Assembly (NCBI RefSeq): GCF_022832385.1
Contig: NZ_JALHLE010000003.1
Span: 62,001 to 126,000 of the forward strand
DNA length: 64,000 nt
Direction of reading: 5' to 3'
DNA from: Novosphingobium album (ex Hu et al. 2023)
GTDB lineage: Bacteria; Pseudomonadota; Alphaproteobacteria; Sphingomonadales; Sphingomonadaceae
Below the pieces are notes generated by a model. That model did no database searches and was not told where the DNA came from. It saw only the letters and a list, made by a program, of their open reading frames with translations. Each line of letters starts with the position of its first letter. Positions within the stretch are counted from its first letter, which is position 1. A program made the translations under genes and the position numbers. Shown one piece after another: positions 39,608 through 49,039 of this stretch.

Positions 39608-40309
39608 TCAGGCCAGCACTTCGTCGAACAAGCTGAGCATCGCCGCCCACGACTGGCGGTCGGCGCTGCGGCTGTAAGCCAGGAATTCCTGGCTCTTCTT
39701 GTCGCTGTCCGGATCTGTAAAACCGTGGCGCACCTGACTGTAGGCATGGAAATGCCAATCGGCATTCACGGCGTTCATTTCCGACCAGAACTGGAGCACC
39801 TGTTCGTGGGGAACCAGAGGGTCGGCGTCACCATGGCAAACAAGGATGCGAGCCTTGATGGCGCCCGGTTCAGCGGGTTCAGGTGTCTCAAGGATGCCGT
39901 GGAAGCTGACTACCGCCTGCAAGTCTTCACCGGCACGCGCGGCTTCAAGTACCGCCTGACCACCCATGCAATGGCCAATCGCGAACATCGGCAAATCGGG
40001 AGCCAGCTCCCGCAGAGCGGCAATCCCCGCGCCGATCCGGCCGCGATAGTAGGCATTGTCCTCGCGGAGCGCCGCCGCCATTGGGAACGAGGCTTCAAAG
40101 CTTGCCACCGGATCGCCGTAAAAGTCCGCAATCATGGTGAGATAACCAGCCTCTGCCAGTTTTCGAGCGCGCTCCTCCATCAGCGGGTTGACGTTGGCAA
40201 TCGTCGGAAAAAGCACGACGGCCGCACGAGCCATTGCTGCTGGCCGTGCCAGCCAACCCGTCAGAGTTTTTCCGGCGTGCACGTAAGAAACGGTTTCGAG
40301 TGTGCTCAT
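39608..40309 (-). CDS. Dienelactone hydrolase-family alpha/beta hydrolase
   Basis: 233-residue alpha/beta hydrolase. The nucleophile elbow is GHCMGG (Cys nucleophile, as in dienelactone hydrolases), the acid lies in VCHGDADPLVP and the His in VRHGFTDP. Such enzymes hydrolyse enol-lactones or related esters; the true substrate is unknown. It begins shortly after cysK on the same strand and may be its operon partner, with a 45-base gap. Confidence 0.88.
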   Translation of the reverse strand: MSTLETVSYVHAGKTLTGWLARPAAMARAAVVLFPTIANVNPLMEERARKLAEAGYLTMIADFYGDPVASFEASFPMAAALREDNAYYRGRIGAGIAALRELAPDLPMFAIGHCMGGQAVLEAARAGEDLQAVVSFHGILETPEPAEPGAIKARILVCHGDADPLVPHEQVLQFWSEMNAVNADWHFHAYSQVRHGFTDPDSDKKSQEFLAYSRSADRQSWAAMLSLFDEVLA

Positions 40310-40354
40310 GAAAAGTCGTGTCTCTCGAAATGGAACGTCTTGCGGGCAGCCGGA

Positions 40355-41272
40355 TCACTCGGGCAGGAAATCCGGCACGGAAAGGTAGCGTTCGCCAGTA
40401 TCGTAGTTGAAACCGAGCACACGGCTGCCTGCGGGCAGTTCCTTCAGCTTCTGGGCTATGGCAGCCAGCGTCGCGCCGGAACTGATCCCCACCAGCATGC
40501 CTTCCTTCGTCGCGCACAGGCGCGCCATTTCCTTGGCGTCAGCCGGGTCGACCTGGATGGCCCCATCGATGGCCTGCGTGTGCAGGTTGGCCGGAATAAA
40601 GCCGGCGCCGATACCCTGGATGGGGTGGGGGCCGGGCTGTCCGCCCGAAATCACCGGAGAAAGCGTGGGCTCCACCGCGAAGGCCTTCATGTCCGGCCAC
40701 GCCTGCTTGAGTGCCTCAGCACAGCCAGTCAGGTGCCCGCCGGTTCCCACTCCTGAAATGAGGACATCGACAGGAGTTTCCGCAAAATCCGCAAGAATTT
40801 CCTGCGCGGTGGTCCTCACGTGGATCGCGATATTGGCGGGATTGTCGAACTGCTGCGGCATCCACGAGCCGGGCGTCGCCTCGATCAGTTCCTTGGCACG
40901 CTCAATCGCCCCCTTCATGCCCTTTTCGCGCGGTGTCAGATCGAACTGCGCTCCATAGGCCAGCATCAGGCGGCGCCGCTCGATCGACATCGATTCGGGC
41001 ATGACCAGGATCAGCTTGTAGCCCTTGACCGCCGCCGCCATGGCAAGGCCGATGCCGGTATTGCCCGAGGTCGGCTCGATGATCGTGCCGCCGGGCTGCA
41101 AGCTGCCATCAGCCTCTGCCGCCTCGATCATGGCGAGGCCGATGCGGTCCTTGATCGATCCGCCGGGATTGGCACGCTCTGCCTTCACCCAGACTTCGTG
41201 ATCCGGAAACAGACGCGACAGGCGAATGTGCGGCGTATTGCCGATAGTGGCGAGTATGCTGTCTGCCTTCAT
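40355..41272 (-). CDS. cysK: Cysteine synthase A (O-acetylserine sulfhydrylase)
   Basis: 305-residue PLP enzyme making cysteine from O-acetylserine and sulfide. The PLP Lys is at residue 41 in NPGGSIKDR; also [13 protein letters not shown], the phosphate-binding [10 protein letters not shown], and [10 protein letters not shown]. The ATG at 41272 overlaps the MFS stop (ATGA), so it is translated with the exporter gene. Confidence 0.94.
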   Translation of the reverse strand: MKADSILATIGNTPHIRLSRLFPDHEVWVKAERANPGGSIKDRIGLAMIEAAEADGSLQPGGTIIEPTSGNTGIGLAMAAAVKGYKLILVMPESMSIERRRLMLAYGAQFDLTPREKGMKGAIERAKELIEATPGSWMPQQFDNPANIAIHVRTTAQEILADFAETPVDVLISGVGTGGHLTGCAEALKQAWPDMKAFAVEPTLSPVISGGQPGPHPIQGIGAGFIPANLHTQAIDGAIQVDPADAKEMARLCATKEGMLVGISSGATLAAIAQKLKELPAGSRVLGFNYDTGERYLSVPDFLPE

Positions 41273-42543
41273 GTCTCTTGCTCCCAACGCGCTGAGAATG
41301 TGCGGGCCTCTCTGATTTCCGGAAAGATCCACGCCCAGATAAGGGTAATAACTATGGCACCGGCGCCGCCGAAAACAACCGCTCCGGTTGCACCGAGCAA
41401 GGCTGCCGCAATACCTGACTGCATTTCTCCGAGCTCATTCGACGCAGAGATCGCCAGACCTGAAATCGCAGAAACCCGTCCGCGTACATCGTCCGGCGTC
41501 CGCAGTTGCACCAGTGAACTGCGGATGAAGACGGAGATCATGTCAGCCGCGCCCAGCAGGGCCAGGCACAACAACGAGACGGCGAAGATCTTCGACACGC
41601 CGAAGGCAACCGTCATGGCGCCGTAGGCCCCCACCGCCAGCAGCATCTTCACGCCCACGTTCCTTTCCAGCGGGCGGAACGACAGCCACAACGCCACCGT
41701 CGCTGCCCCGGCCGCGGCCGCGGCGCGCATCCAGCCGAGCCCCTCAGGGCCCACATGAAGGATGTCGCGTGCAAAGACCGGCATGAGGGCAGTTGCTCCG
41801 CCCAGCAGGACGGCGAAGAGGTCCAGCGTGATGCAGCCGAGCAGGAACCGCTCGCGCCACACGAACTGGAAACCGTCGATGATCTGGCGAACGGGATGCG
41901 CCTTGCGGGCATCGCGGTGCACTTCTGGAAGATTGTTGATCGACATGATCGACAGTGCCGCGATTACCTGAAACAGCGCCGTGGACCAATAAGGCAGGGC
42001 GCGATCGGCCGCGAAGAGAAAACCGTAGGCGGCAGGTCCGACGATCATGCCCGTCTGCATCGCGATCGAGTTGAAGCCGATGGCACGAGGAATCAGACTG
42101 GCTGGCACGGTGTTGGGCGCGATGGCACCCATGGCCGGGCCGATGAAAACGCGGACGATGCCGTGCAACATCGCGAATGCGTAAAGCACAGGCAAACTGT
42201 GCACTTCGAGTTCGGTCGTGATGCCCAGCCCCAGCGCTACCAGGACGTCGAGCAGCGCCGCCATTCCGGCCACTTTGCGACGATCAATCCGGTCGGCGAC
42301 GACACCGGCGACAGGCGTCAGCAGGAAGACCGGGAGAAACTGGACGAAACCGAGCAGGCCAAGCTGGAACGACGCCTGCGTGATCGACATGCCGTATTCG
42401 CTGCGGGCGACATCGTAGAGCTGGTAGCCGATAATGACGACCATGCCGGTGCCGGCCAGCATCGCACTGAATCGGGCGAGCCAGAATTTGCGGTAGTTAG
42501 CGATTTGAAGGGGGGAGGAAAGCGTATTCACGCGACGCTGCAT
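41269..42543 (-). CDS. MFS transporter, EntS/macrolide-exporter-like
   Basis: 424-residue major facilitator of the MFS_3 (EntS-like) group. About twelve hydrophobic segments are visible, with the MFS loop [16 protein letters not shown] between helices 2 and 3 and a similar [13 protein letters not shown] loop in the second half. Substrate unknown; relatives export siderophores or drugs. The ATG at 42543 follows GGAGG. Downstream overlap with cysK suggests linkage, possibly thiol or metabolite export, which is speculative. Confidence 0.88.
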   Translation of the reverse strand: MQRRVNTLSSPLQIANYRKFWLARFSAMLAGTGMVVIIGYQLYDVARSEYGMSITQASFQLGLLGFVQFLPVFLLTPVAGVVADRIDRRKVAGMAALLDVLVALGLGITTELEVHSLPVLYAFAMLHGIVRVFIGPAMGAIAPNTVPASLIPRAIGFNSIAMQTGMIVGPAAYGFLFAADRALPYWSTALFQVIAALSIMSINNLPEVHRDARKAHPVRQIIDGFQFVWRERFLLGCITLDLFAVLLGGATALMPVFARDILHVGPEGLGWMRAAAAAGAATVALWLSFRPLERNVGVKMLLAVGAYGAMTVAFGVSKIFAVSLLCLALLGAADMISVFIRSSLVQLRTPDDVRGRVSAISGLAISASNELGEMQSGIAAALLGATGAVVFGGAGAIVITLIWAWIFPEIREARTFSARWEQET

Positions 42544-42586
42544 GGCAGCACCTCCTCCCCTTGCCAAGAGATAGCGGATTGAGGAA

Positions 42587-44713
42587 CTAGAAGGAAAGCT
42601 TCGCCGTCAATCGCAAGTCCCGTCCGGCAATCGGCACGAAGTCACGCGTTTCCGATGCGGCGATCCTTCCCTTCGCGTCGAGCAGGTTATCCGCCGCGAG
42701 GATCAGCATAAGAGGGCTTTGTTCGCCCATCGGGCGCCAGGTGGCGCTCAGGTTCACAAGCGTAAAGGCACTTGTGGGGTTCTCGTTATCGGCAACGTGG
42801 CGCTGCCGGGCGTTCCATTCGATTTCACCACGCAGGTCGAGACTGGGCGAATCGAATTCCAGCCCGCCGCGCACGCGGAGAGGCGGGATCCGCGGCACCG
42901 GCCCGATGTTGACCAGGCGAGCATGGGTATAGTCGATACCGGCATCGGTCTTCAGCGAACTGCCGTTGTCCCAGCGCAGGAACGTCAGGGCTCCTTCGGC
43001 TTCCACACCCCGGAAGCGGGCCGGGGCCTGAAGGTACTGATACACCGGGAAGTCCTCGATCACCTCGCCGGTGGGAACGGCAGTGATGAAGTTCGCGAAG
43101 TTGGTGCCATAGGCCGTCACCGATCCCGCAAAGTTACCGCCATTGTAGCGAATGCCGGCTTCGATGCCGTCGCTGCGTTCGACTGCGAAATCCGGATTGC
43201 CGCGTTCATAGGACTGGGTGGCATCGTGCATGCCATCGACAAACAGTTCTTCCGCCGAAGGCGCGCGCTCACCGTGCGAATAGTTCACCGACAGGGTCAG
43301 ATGATCCACCGGGTGCCAGGCCAGTCCGGCAACTGCCGAATACTGTGAGAAACTACGGCGTTCGGACGCTGGTATCGTGTGAACTCGCGTATTCTCGTAG
43401 CGCACGGCACCCTCGATATCGAACTGCCCGACTTCCAACTGTTGCAGGGTAAACGCAGCAAACTGGTCAGTCTGGTTGTCGGGCAGCAGAAGCTCGTCAC
43501 CGCTGATATCAAGGCGGGCGGTGGAATATTGGACGCCGCTGGAACCGGTCCAGATGCCACGACGCGCCTGATCGGCCTGAAGGCGAACCTTGATCGCCTT
43601 GTTGTGGAACTGCGTGCCAACTGCGCCGTCCTCGATTTCGGCGTGTTCATAGTCTCCGAATGCACCGCGAACCTCGACCCGGTTGAAAAAGCCATCGAGA
43701 TTAAGACCCGCACGCAAATCGACGCGAGTCTGGCGCAATGAAATGCTGGTAGCACCGGGATCGACGGAAGGGCGTGGCGGAATTCCATAGTCGGTGGACA
43801 GCCGCTGAACCGAGACGCCGATGTCGCCACCCTCGTCAATGAACGCAAGGCCACCGCCCACGGACCAGCCCTTCGTCCAGCTGTTGGGAATGGAGCCTGT
43901 CCGGTTCGCCTGGTCAGTGAGAGAAGCAGCGCCGGCCAGATCTCCTGCCGCCTGGAGGTCGTCTGCCTGCGCCAGCGTCCGGGCTCGCAACTCCGGCGAC
44001 AGCACGTGGCCGCCAATCTTCAGATTGTCGCTGTGGAAGTAGGAGGCGTCGACGTGGGCAACCAGCCTGTCGGCCAGTTTCACGTCGCTGGCGACACCGC
44101 CGTTAACGAGGTTTGCCGCTGTCCCGTAGGACGCCAGAGCGTCCACCTTGAACGTGTTGTCCGGAACACGCCGGGGGATGCGCTTATCGATGGCATTGAC
44201 GGCACCGCCCGCCGGATCGCTGGCGTAGAGAAGGACGCGGGGCCCGTGCAGGACTTCGACGCGTTCGACATTGAGAGTGTCCAGAGAAACAGCGTGGTCT
44301 GCAGACACCGATGATGCGTCCAGCGCGCCGATGCCGTCCAGCAAGACCTGCACACGCGGCCCGTCGAAGCCGCGCAGGATCGGGCGCGAGACGCCCGGTG
44401 CAAAGCCGCTGCTGGAAACGCCGGGCAGACTGGCCAGCATCTCGCCGATCTGCGGTTTCAGGTCGCGGGTCAGGCTGTCCCCCTGAAGGACGACCGGAGC
44501 CGCGATGGGATCGGCATTACCGGAAATGACACGGCCGGTGACGATGATTTCCGGTCCGCTTTCCTGGAAATGGGAAGACTTGGTCTTGCCGGACGATGCA
44601 CTGTCCGGTGCCACGGACTGCGCAAGGGCCGGGCGCGGCGTTGCGCTCGCAGCCAGAACGGCAAGGGAACTGGCACATGCCAGCACGGCGATTCGGGGGG
44701 GGCGTGCAATCAT
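42587..44713 (-). CDS. TonB-dependent receptor, ZnuD-like (zinc uptake)
   Basis: 708-residue outer-membrane receptor. After the signal peptide (SLAVLAASATPRPALAQ) comes a plug domain (IGEMLASLPGVSSSGFAPG, PILRGFDGPRVQVLLDGIG, VEVLHGPRVLLYASDPAGGAVN), then a barrel ending in the expected aromatic residue (LRLTAKLSF). Plug and barrel pattern match the ZnuD zinc receptor family (HAVSLDTLNVERVEVLHGP). A Zur-like palindrome immediately upstream supports zinc control. The stop lies 44 bases before the MFS start on the same strand, so readthrough into MFS-cysK is possible. Confidence 0.86.
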   Translation of the reverse strand: MIARPPRIAVLACASSLAVLAASATPRPALAQSVAPDSASSGKTKSSHFQESGPEIIVTGRVISGNADPIAAPVVLQGDSLTRDLKPQIGEMLASLPGVSSSGFAPGVSRPILRGFDGPRVQVLLDGIGALDASSVSADHAVSLDTLNVERVEVLHGPRVLLYASDPAGGAVNAIDKRIPRRVPDNTFKVDALASYGTAANLVNGGVASDVKLADRLVAHVDASYFHSDNLKIGGHVLSPELRARTLAQADDLQAAGDLAGAASLTDQANRTGSIPNSWTKGWSVGGGLAFIDEGGDIGVSVQRLSTDYGIPPRPSVDPGATSISLRQTRVDLRAGLNLDGFFNRVEVRGAFGDYEHAEIEDGAVGTQFHNKAIKVRLQADQARRGIWTGSSGVQYSTARLDISGDELLLPDNQTDQFAAFTLQQLEVGQFDIEGAVRYENTRVHTIPASERRSFSQYSAVAGLAWHPVDHLTLSVNYSHGERAPSAEELFVDGMHDATQSYERGNPDFAVERSDGIEAGIRYNGGNFAGSVTAYGTNFANFITAVPTGEVIEDFPVYQYLQAPARFRGVEAEGALTFLRWDNGSSLKTDAGIDYTHARLVNIGPVPRIPPLRVRGGLEFDSPSLDLRGEIEWNARQRHVADNENPTSAFTLVNLSATWRPMGEQSPLMLILAADNLLDAKGRIAASETRDFVPIAGRDLRLTAKLSF

Positions 44714-44731
44714 TCCGCCCGCCTAGTTGTG

Positions 44732-44748
44732 ATGTTATATTATATCAA
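44732..44748 (-). promoter_or_regulatory. Zur-like palindrome upstream of the ZnuD-like receptor
   Basis: ATGTTATATTATATCAA matches the alphaproteobacterial Zur-type pattern ATGTTATA-N-TATAACAT at 15 of 17 positions and lies 19-35 bases from the receptor ATG, overlapping where the promoter or leader should be. The pattern is recalled, not searched; the receptor type makes it plausible. Confidence 0.6.
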
Positions 44749-44850
44749 GCAATGATTTGCAGATGCGGAAAAAATTGCTGCTGCGCACCAACATTTCAAG
44801 GGTGTGTAAGGGGAAGGGCACCCGCCTTCACCGGCGGGCACCTCGAAAGA

Positions 44851-45189
44851 TCAGCGGCGCGGACGCAGGCGCGGATTAGGCTGCAAGGTATCGACCAGTT
44901 TGAGGAAATCATCGACACGGATGATCCGCTCGAACTGAAAACCCGCACGGCCTTCATGCGCCCAGATCAGATGGGCCTCGATACGGCCGACGACAGGCAG
45001 GCGCATGACCACGCGCTCACCGCGTTCCAAGCCAAGATCACCATGGACCATGAAGCCCTGGGCGGAAACATTGATGATATGCAAGTTCACATCGCCCTGC
45101 TGGCGATGCTCGGCCATCACGGAATAATCCACCGGATGGCGCGCCGCCCGACGCTTGTCGGTTACAGAAAGCTGCGCGCCTGCACTCAT
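44851..45189 (-). CDS. PilZ-domain protein (c-di-GMP binding)
   Basis: 112-residue protein consisting of a single PilZ domain. The c-di-GMP motifs are visible: RRAARHP (RxxxR class) near residue 12 and INVSAQGF (D/NxSxxG). It probably acts as a small effector tuning motility or exopolymer production. The ATG at 45189 is 8 bases from AAGGG; the ATG at 45195 is too close to it. It lies downstream of tyrS, past a weak hairpin. Confidence 0.87.
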   Translation of the reverse strand: MSAGAQLSVTDKRRAARHPVDYSVMAEHRQQGDVNLHIINVSAQGFMVHGDLGLERGERVVMRLPVVGRIEAHLIWAHEGRAGFQFERIIRVDDFLKLVDTLQPNPRLRPRR

Positions 45190-45255
45190 TGTCATTGCCC
45201 TTGTTTGTGACCTCAGGGTGCGACAATGGAGCCAATTCACCAACATTCGGTAAAC

Positions 45256-45273
45256 CCGGCAGTTTCATGCCGG
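45256..45273 (-). terminator. Hairpin after tyrS
   Basis: Six-base arms CCGGCA (45256-45261) and TGCCGG (45268-45273); on the minus strand the stem is followed by GTTTACC. A modest terminator candidate between tyrS and the PilZ gene. Confidence 0.45.
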
Positions 45274-45295
45274 ACGAGCGGTGCATTTTTGCCGC

Positions 45296-46525
45296 TTAAA
45301 TGCCTTTAATAATTCCGTGCTTCTTCTTGCCGAGGCTCAGCTTGCGAGTTTCGCCCGCTGCCGGCGCGATGAGCATTCCCGGATCGTCTGTCGCCTCATC
45401 GTCCAGCTTGACCGCACCTTCCGCGATCTTGCGCTTGGCTTCGCCGTTGGAAGCCGTGAAACCCAGAGCCGTGCACGCCGCGCCGAGGCGGATGCCTTCA
45501 CTGCCGACTTCAATCGTGGGCAGATCCTCGCCAAGCCCACCGCCGGCGAACGTCTCGCGCGCGGTGGCTTCGGCAGCGGCTGCTGCCTCGGCGCCGCGGC
45601 ACAGCTTCGTCGCCTCGTTGGCCAGAATGACCTTGGCATCGTTGATCTCGCCGCCTTCGAGCGCCTCAAGGCGGACAATCTCGTCGAGCGGCAGATCGGT
45701 GAACAGGCGCAGGAACTTGCCGACATCGCGGTCGTCGCAATTACGCCAGAACTGCCAGTAGTCATACGAGGGCAGCGAGGCCTCGTTGAGCCAGACCGCG
45801 CCCGAGACGGACTTGCCCATCTTGGTGCCATCGGCCTTGGTGATCAGCGGGGTCGTCAGACCAAAGACCTCGGTCGAATCCATGCGGCGCGTCAATTCGA
45901 CACCGTTGACGATATTGCCCCACTGGTCCGAACCGCCCATCTGCAGGCGCACCCCCTGCGTGTTGCACAAGTGGCGGAAATCGTAGCCCTGCAGGATCAT
46001 GTAGTTGAATTCGAGGAAGGTCATCGGTTGCTCGCGCTCGAGGCGCAGCTTGACCGAATCGAAGCTCAGCATCCGGTTGACGGTGAAATGGGTACCGACC
46101 AGCTGCAGCATCTCGATGTAGCCGAGCTTGCCCAGCCAGTCGTGGTTGTTGACCATCACTGCGTCCGTCGGGCCATCACCGAAGGTCAGGAATCGTTCGA
46201 ACGCGGTGCGGATCGATGCGATGTTGGTTTCGATCGCCTCGTCCGTAAGCATCTTGCGGACTTCGTCCTTGCCGGTCGGATCGCCGATGCGGGTGGTTCC
46301 GCCGCCCATCAGGACGACCGGCTTGTGCCCGGCCTGCTGCAGGCGGCGCAGCAACATGATCGACACAAGATTGCCGACGTGGAGCGAAGGCGCCGTCGCG
46401 TCGAAGCCCACATAACCCGGCACAATCTGCTTGGCGGCAAGGGCATCAAGGCCCCCGGCATCTGTCATCTGATGGATGTAGCCGCGTTCGTCGAGCAGGC
46501 GGAGCAGGGATGAAGTGTAGGTCAT
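45296..46525 (-). CDS. tyrS: Tyrosyl-tRNA synthetase
   Basis: 409-residue class I synthetase. The HIGH-type motif appears as LHVGNL, the tyrosine-binding region as YMILQGYDF and QMGGSDQWGN, and the signature KMGKS replaces KMSKS. The C-terminal S4-like RNA-binding region includes GEAKRKIAEGAVKLDDE. Complete and ordinary. Confidence 0.97.
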   Translation of the reverse strand: MTYTSSLLRLLDERGYIHQMTDAGGLDALAAKQIVPGYVGFDATAPSLHVGNLVSIMLLRRLQQAGHKPVVLMGGGTTRIGDPTGKDEVRKMLTDEAIETNIASIRTAFERFLTFGDGPTDAVMVNNHDWLGKLGYIEMLQLVGTHFTVNRMLSFDSVKLRLEREQPMTFLEFNYMILQGYDFRHLCNTQGVRLQMGGSDQWGNIVNGVELTRRMDSTEVFGLTTPLITKADGTKMGKSVSGAVWLNEASLPSYDYWQFWRNCDDRDVGKFLRLFTDLPLDEIVRLEALEGGEINDAKVILANEATKLCRGAEAAAAAEATARETFAGGGLGEDLPTIEVGSEGIRLGAACTALGFTASNGEAKRKIAEGAVKLDDEATDDPGMLIAPAAGETRKLSLGKKKHGIIKGI

Positions 46526-46694
46526 GGGTCTTTTTCGGCTTAAACGGGAGCGGCGCGCCTAGCACGCTGCGGGCGCGAAACAAAGTCAGAGCTGTGTCCG
46601 CCGCGCTACGGTCCTCAACCGTTGGTCGCTTTGCGCATGGCAACCGGACGAAACCGCATTGCCCGGCGCCTTTTGTCCCATATAGCGTGGGGCC

Positions 46695-47231
46695 ATGGCC
46701 GATCTGACCTGTCATCCCGCCCATCCGCCCGCGCAAGTCCGCAGCGTGGAATTCCGGATCATCGGTTTCGATGCCAACTGGCTGCGCGCCCGCTGGAAAA
46801 TCATGGGTTCGGGAAAGCTGGTTGTGCCCTCGTTCGCGGGAAAGGGGCGTGCCGACGGGCTCTGGCAGACAACCTGTTTCGAACTGTTCCTGCAGCAACC
46901 GGGCAGCCCGGCCTACACCGAACTCAACCTGTCCCCCTCGGAGCGCTGGAACGTCTATGACTTCTCCGCGCGGCGCGAGGGCATGACCGAAAGGCCCATG
47001 CCGCGCGAACCAGAGTGCACCATGCGCCTCGGCACCGACATGGCGATTTTCGACGCGGCCATTCCCGCGATGGGCCTACCGGCCGCGCCGTGGCTTTGCG
47101 GTGCCACGGCGGTGATCGAGGAGGAGGGCGGCGTGAAAAGCTATTGGGCGCTTTGCCACGGCGGCGAGGCCCCCGATTTTCATGATCCGACTTGCTTCGT
47201 CGAAGAGGTTGCGGCACCCAGCGCCGCATGA
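46695..47231 (+). CDS. DOMON-like domain protein
   Basis: 178-residue soluble protein. The pattern LWQTTCFELFLQQPGSPAYTELNLSPSERWNVYDF is typical of DOMON-like bacterial proteins related to sugar- or heme-binding DOMON domains. No signal peptide. Its stop overlaps the NamZ-type gene by 4 bases, so the two are coupled and may act together in cell-wall sugar metabolism. Confidence 0.78.
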   Translation: MADLTCHPAHPPAQVRSVEFRIIGFDANWLRARWKIMGSGKLVVPSFAGKGRADGLWQTTCFELFLQQPGSPAYTELNLSPSERWNVYDFSARREGMTERPMPREPECTMRLGTDMAIFDAAIPAMGLPAAPWLCGATAVIEEEGGVKSYWALCHGGEAPDFHDPTCFVEEVAAPSAA

Positions 47232-48433
47232 AGTTCGGTATCGACCGCCTGCTGGCGGACCCGTCGCTGCGCAAGCCCCTCGATGGCAAGCGCGTCGCTC
47301 TCGTCGCCCATCCCGCCTCGGTGACCGGGGGGCTGGTCCACTCGCTCGATGCGCTGATCGCGGCAGGGGTGAACGTGACCAGTGCGTTCGGGCCGCAACA
47401 CGGGCTCAAGGGCGACAAGCAGGACAACATGGTCGAGACCTCGGACGAGACCGATCCCGCCTACGGCATCCCGGTGTTCAGCCTCTACGGCGAAGTTCGG
47501 CGCCCGAGTGCCGCAATGATGGACACGGCAGACGTGTTCCTGTTCGACCTGCAGGACCTCGGCTGCCGTATCTACACCTTCGTGACAACGCTGCTCTATT
47601 TGCTTCAGGCGGCAGCTACACAGGGCAAGAGCGTCTGGGTGCTGGACCGCCCCAATCCTGCCGGACGCCCGGTGGAAGGCACCACGCTGCTGCCGGAGCA
47701 GGAGAGCTTCGTGGGCGCGGGACCTATGCCGATGCGCCACGGGCTGACGCTCGGCGAGATGGGGCACTGGTTCGTGCGTCACTTCAACCTCGACGTCGAT
47801 TACCGCGTAATCGAAATGGAAGGCTGGCAATCGGACGGTGCGCCGGGCTTCGGATGGCCGGAAAGCCGGATCTGGATCAATCCCAGCCCGAATGCGGCCA
47901 ACCTCAACATGGCCCGCGCCTATGCCGGCACGGTGATGCTGGAAGGCACGACCCTTTCGGAGGGACGCGGCACCACGCGTCCGCTCGAAGTGCTGTTCGG
48001 CGCGCCCGATGTGGATGCCAAGGCGGTGCTGGCGGAAATGGAACGGTTGGCGCCGGATTGGCTGACCGGATGCGCGCTGCGCGAATGCTGGTTCGAGCCG
48101 ACCTTTCACAAGCACCAGAAGGCCTTGTGCAATGCGCTGATGATCCACGCAGAAGGGCCATTCTACGATCACGCCGCGTTCCGCCCTTGGCGGCTGCAGG
48201 CACTGGCGTTCAAGGCGATCCGCAATCTCTGGCCGGACTATCCAATCTGGCGTGACTTCCCGTATGAATACGAGTTCGAGCGTCTCGCCATCGACGTCAT
48301 CAACGGCGGTCCCGCACTGCGCGAATGGGTGGATGACAGAGCCGCGCAGCCCGGCGATCTGGACGCCCTGGCATCGCGGGACGAGGCGGCATGGCGGGAG
48401 ACCATCGACGATCTGCTGATCTATAAAGGTTAA
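47228..48433 (+). CDS. NamZ-family exo-beta-N-acetylmuramidase (DUF1343)
   Basis: 401-residue DUF1343 protein. Conserved segments: RVALVAHPASV, FGPQHGLKG, VFLFDLQDLGCRIYTFVTTLLYLL, VLDRPNPAGR, LSEGRGTTRPLEVLFGAP and a C-terminal RLAIDVINGG. NamZ releases terminal N-acetylmuramic acid from peptidoglycan fragments during wall recycling. The start is the ATG at 47228 within the previous stop. No signal peptide is obvious, so a cytoplasmic recycling role is likely. Confidence 0.88.
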   Translation: MKFGIDRLLADPSLRKPLDGKRVALVAHPASVTGGLVHSLDALIAAGVNVTSAFGPQHGLKGDKQDNMVETSDETDPAYGIPVFSLYGEVRRPSAAMMDTADVFLFDLQDLGCRIYTFVTTLLYLLQAAATQGKSVWVLDRPNPAGRPVEGTTLLPEQESFVGAGPMPMRHGLTLGEMGHWFVRHFNLDVDYRVIEMEGWQSDGAPGFGWPESRIWINPSPNAANLNMARAYAGTVMLEGTTLSEGRGTTRPLEVLFGAPDVDAKAVLAEMERLAPDWLTGCALRECWFEPTFHKHQKALCNALMIHAEGPFYDHAAFRPWRLQALAFKAIRNLWPDYPIWRDFPYEYEFERLAIDVINGGPALREWVDDRAAQPGDLDALASRDEAAWRETIDDLLIYKG

Positions 48434-48515
48434 CCCGCTTGCCAATGGGGCTGGTGGACCTAGGCTCCCTCTCCGCGAGCACCGCAAAGGTGCCGCTTGG
48501 AGAAGAGGGGATGTC

Positions 48516-49001
48516 ATGCAGAAATTTCCGTTTGCCGTAAGTCTCGCAGCCCTGACGCTGGGCAGCGCCGGTTTGGCCGGTTGTGGCCAGAAGACGACCA
48601 CTGAAGCCATCCAGCCCGTCACCGAAGCGGAGGCCAAGTCCGTGGTCGCCGATTTCGCGACGGCGGCTCAGTCGATGGACCTGCCCGCCATCGACAAATG
48701 GTACAACGACGACGTCGTTGCCTTTGATCCCCAGGAGACCGGACATATTCTCGGCAAGGTTTCCATGCACGTAGCCAATGCACGCTTTGTGGACATGAAA
48801 TTCGACCATGCCGACATGCCTGATCCGAAGATACAGATCCTCGGACCCGGCCAGTTCATTGCATCAGGTCTGGCGCATCTCACCAGTTCCACGGGCAAGG
48901 AGAAGGAAGCGGATTTCCGTTACACGGAAGTCTTCCAGAAGCAGGCCGACGGAAGCTGGCAGTCGATCCACGAACACATCGATTTCCCGCCGAAAGCCTG
49001 A
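48516..49001 (+). CDS. SnoaL/NTF2-like lipoprotein
   Basis: 161 residues: a lipoprotein signal (LTLGSAGLAGC, Cys near 23) followed by an NTF2-like cone domain with the DUF4440/SnoaL pattern (AQSMDLPAIDKWYNDDVVAFDP, RYTEVFQKQADGSWQSIHEHID). No catalytic residues are assignable. A G-rich hairpin region (48475-48515) precedes it, and a convergent terminator follows. Confidence 0.82.
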   Translation: MQKFPFAVSLAALTLGSAGLAGCGQKTTTEAIQPVTEAEAKSVVADFATAAQSMDLPAIDKWYNDDVVAFDPQETGHILGKVSMHVANARFVDMKFDHADMPDPKIQILGPGQFIASGLAHLTSSTGKEKEADFRYTEVFQKQADGSWQSIHEHIDFPPKA

Positions 49002-49010
49002 CTGCTGAGT

Positions 49011-49039
49011 AACGGACCGTTCCAACGGCGCGGTCCGTT
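49011..49039. terminator. Convergent terminator, SnoaL-like gene and VWA gene
   Basis: Nine-base arms AACGGACCG (49011-49019) and CGGTCCGTT (49031-49039) with an 11-base loop, followed on the plus side by CAGCTCTTCTTT. It overlaps the last base of the VWA stop codon. Confidence 0.7.
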
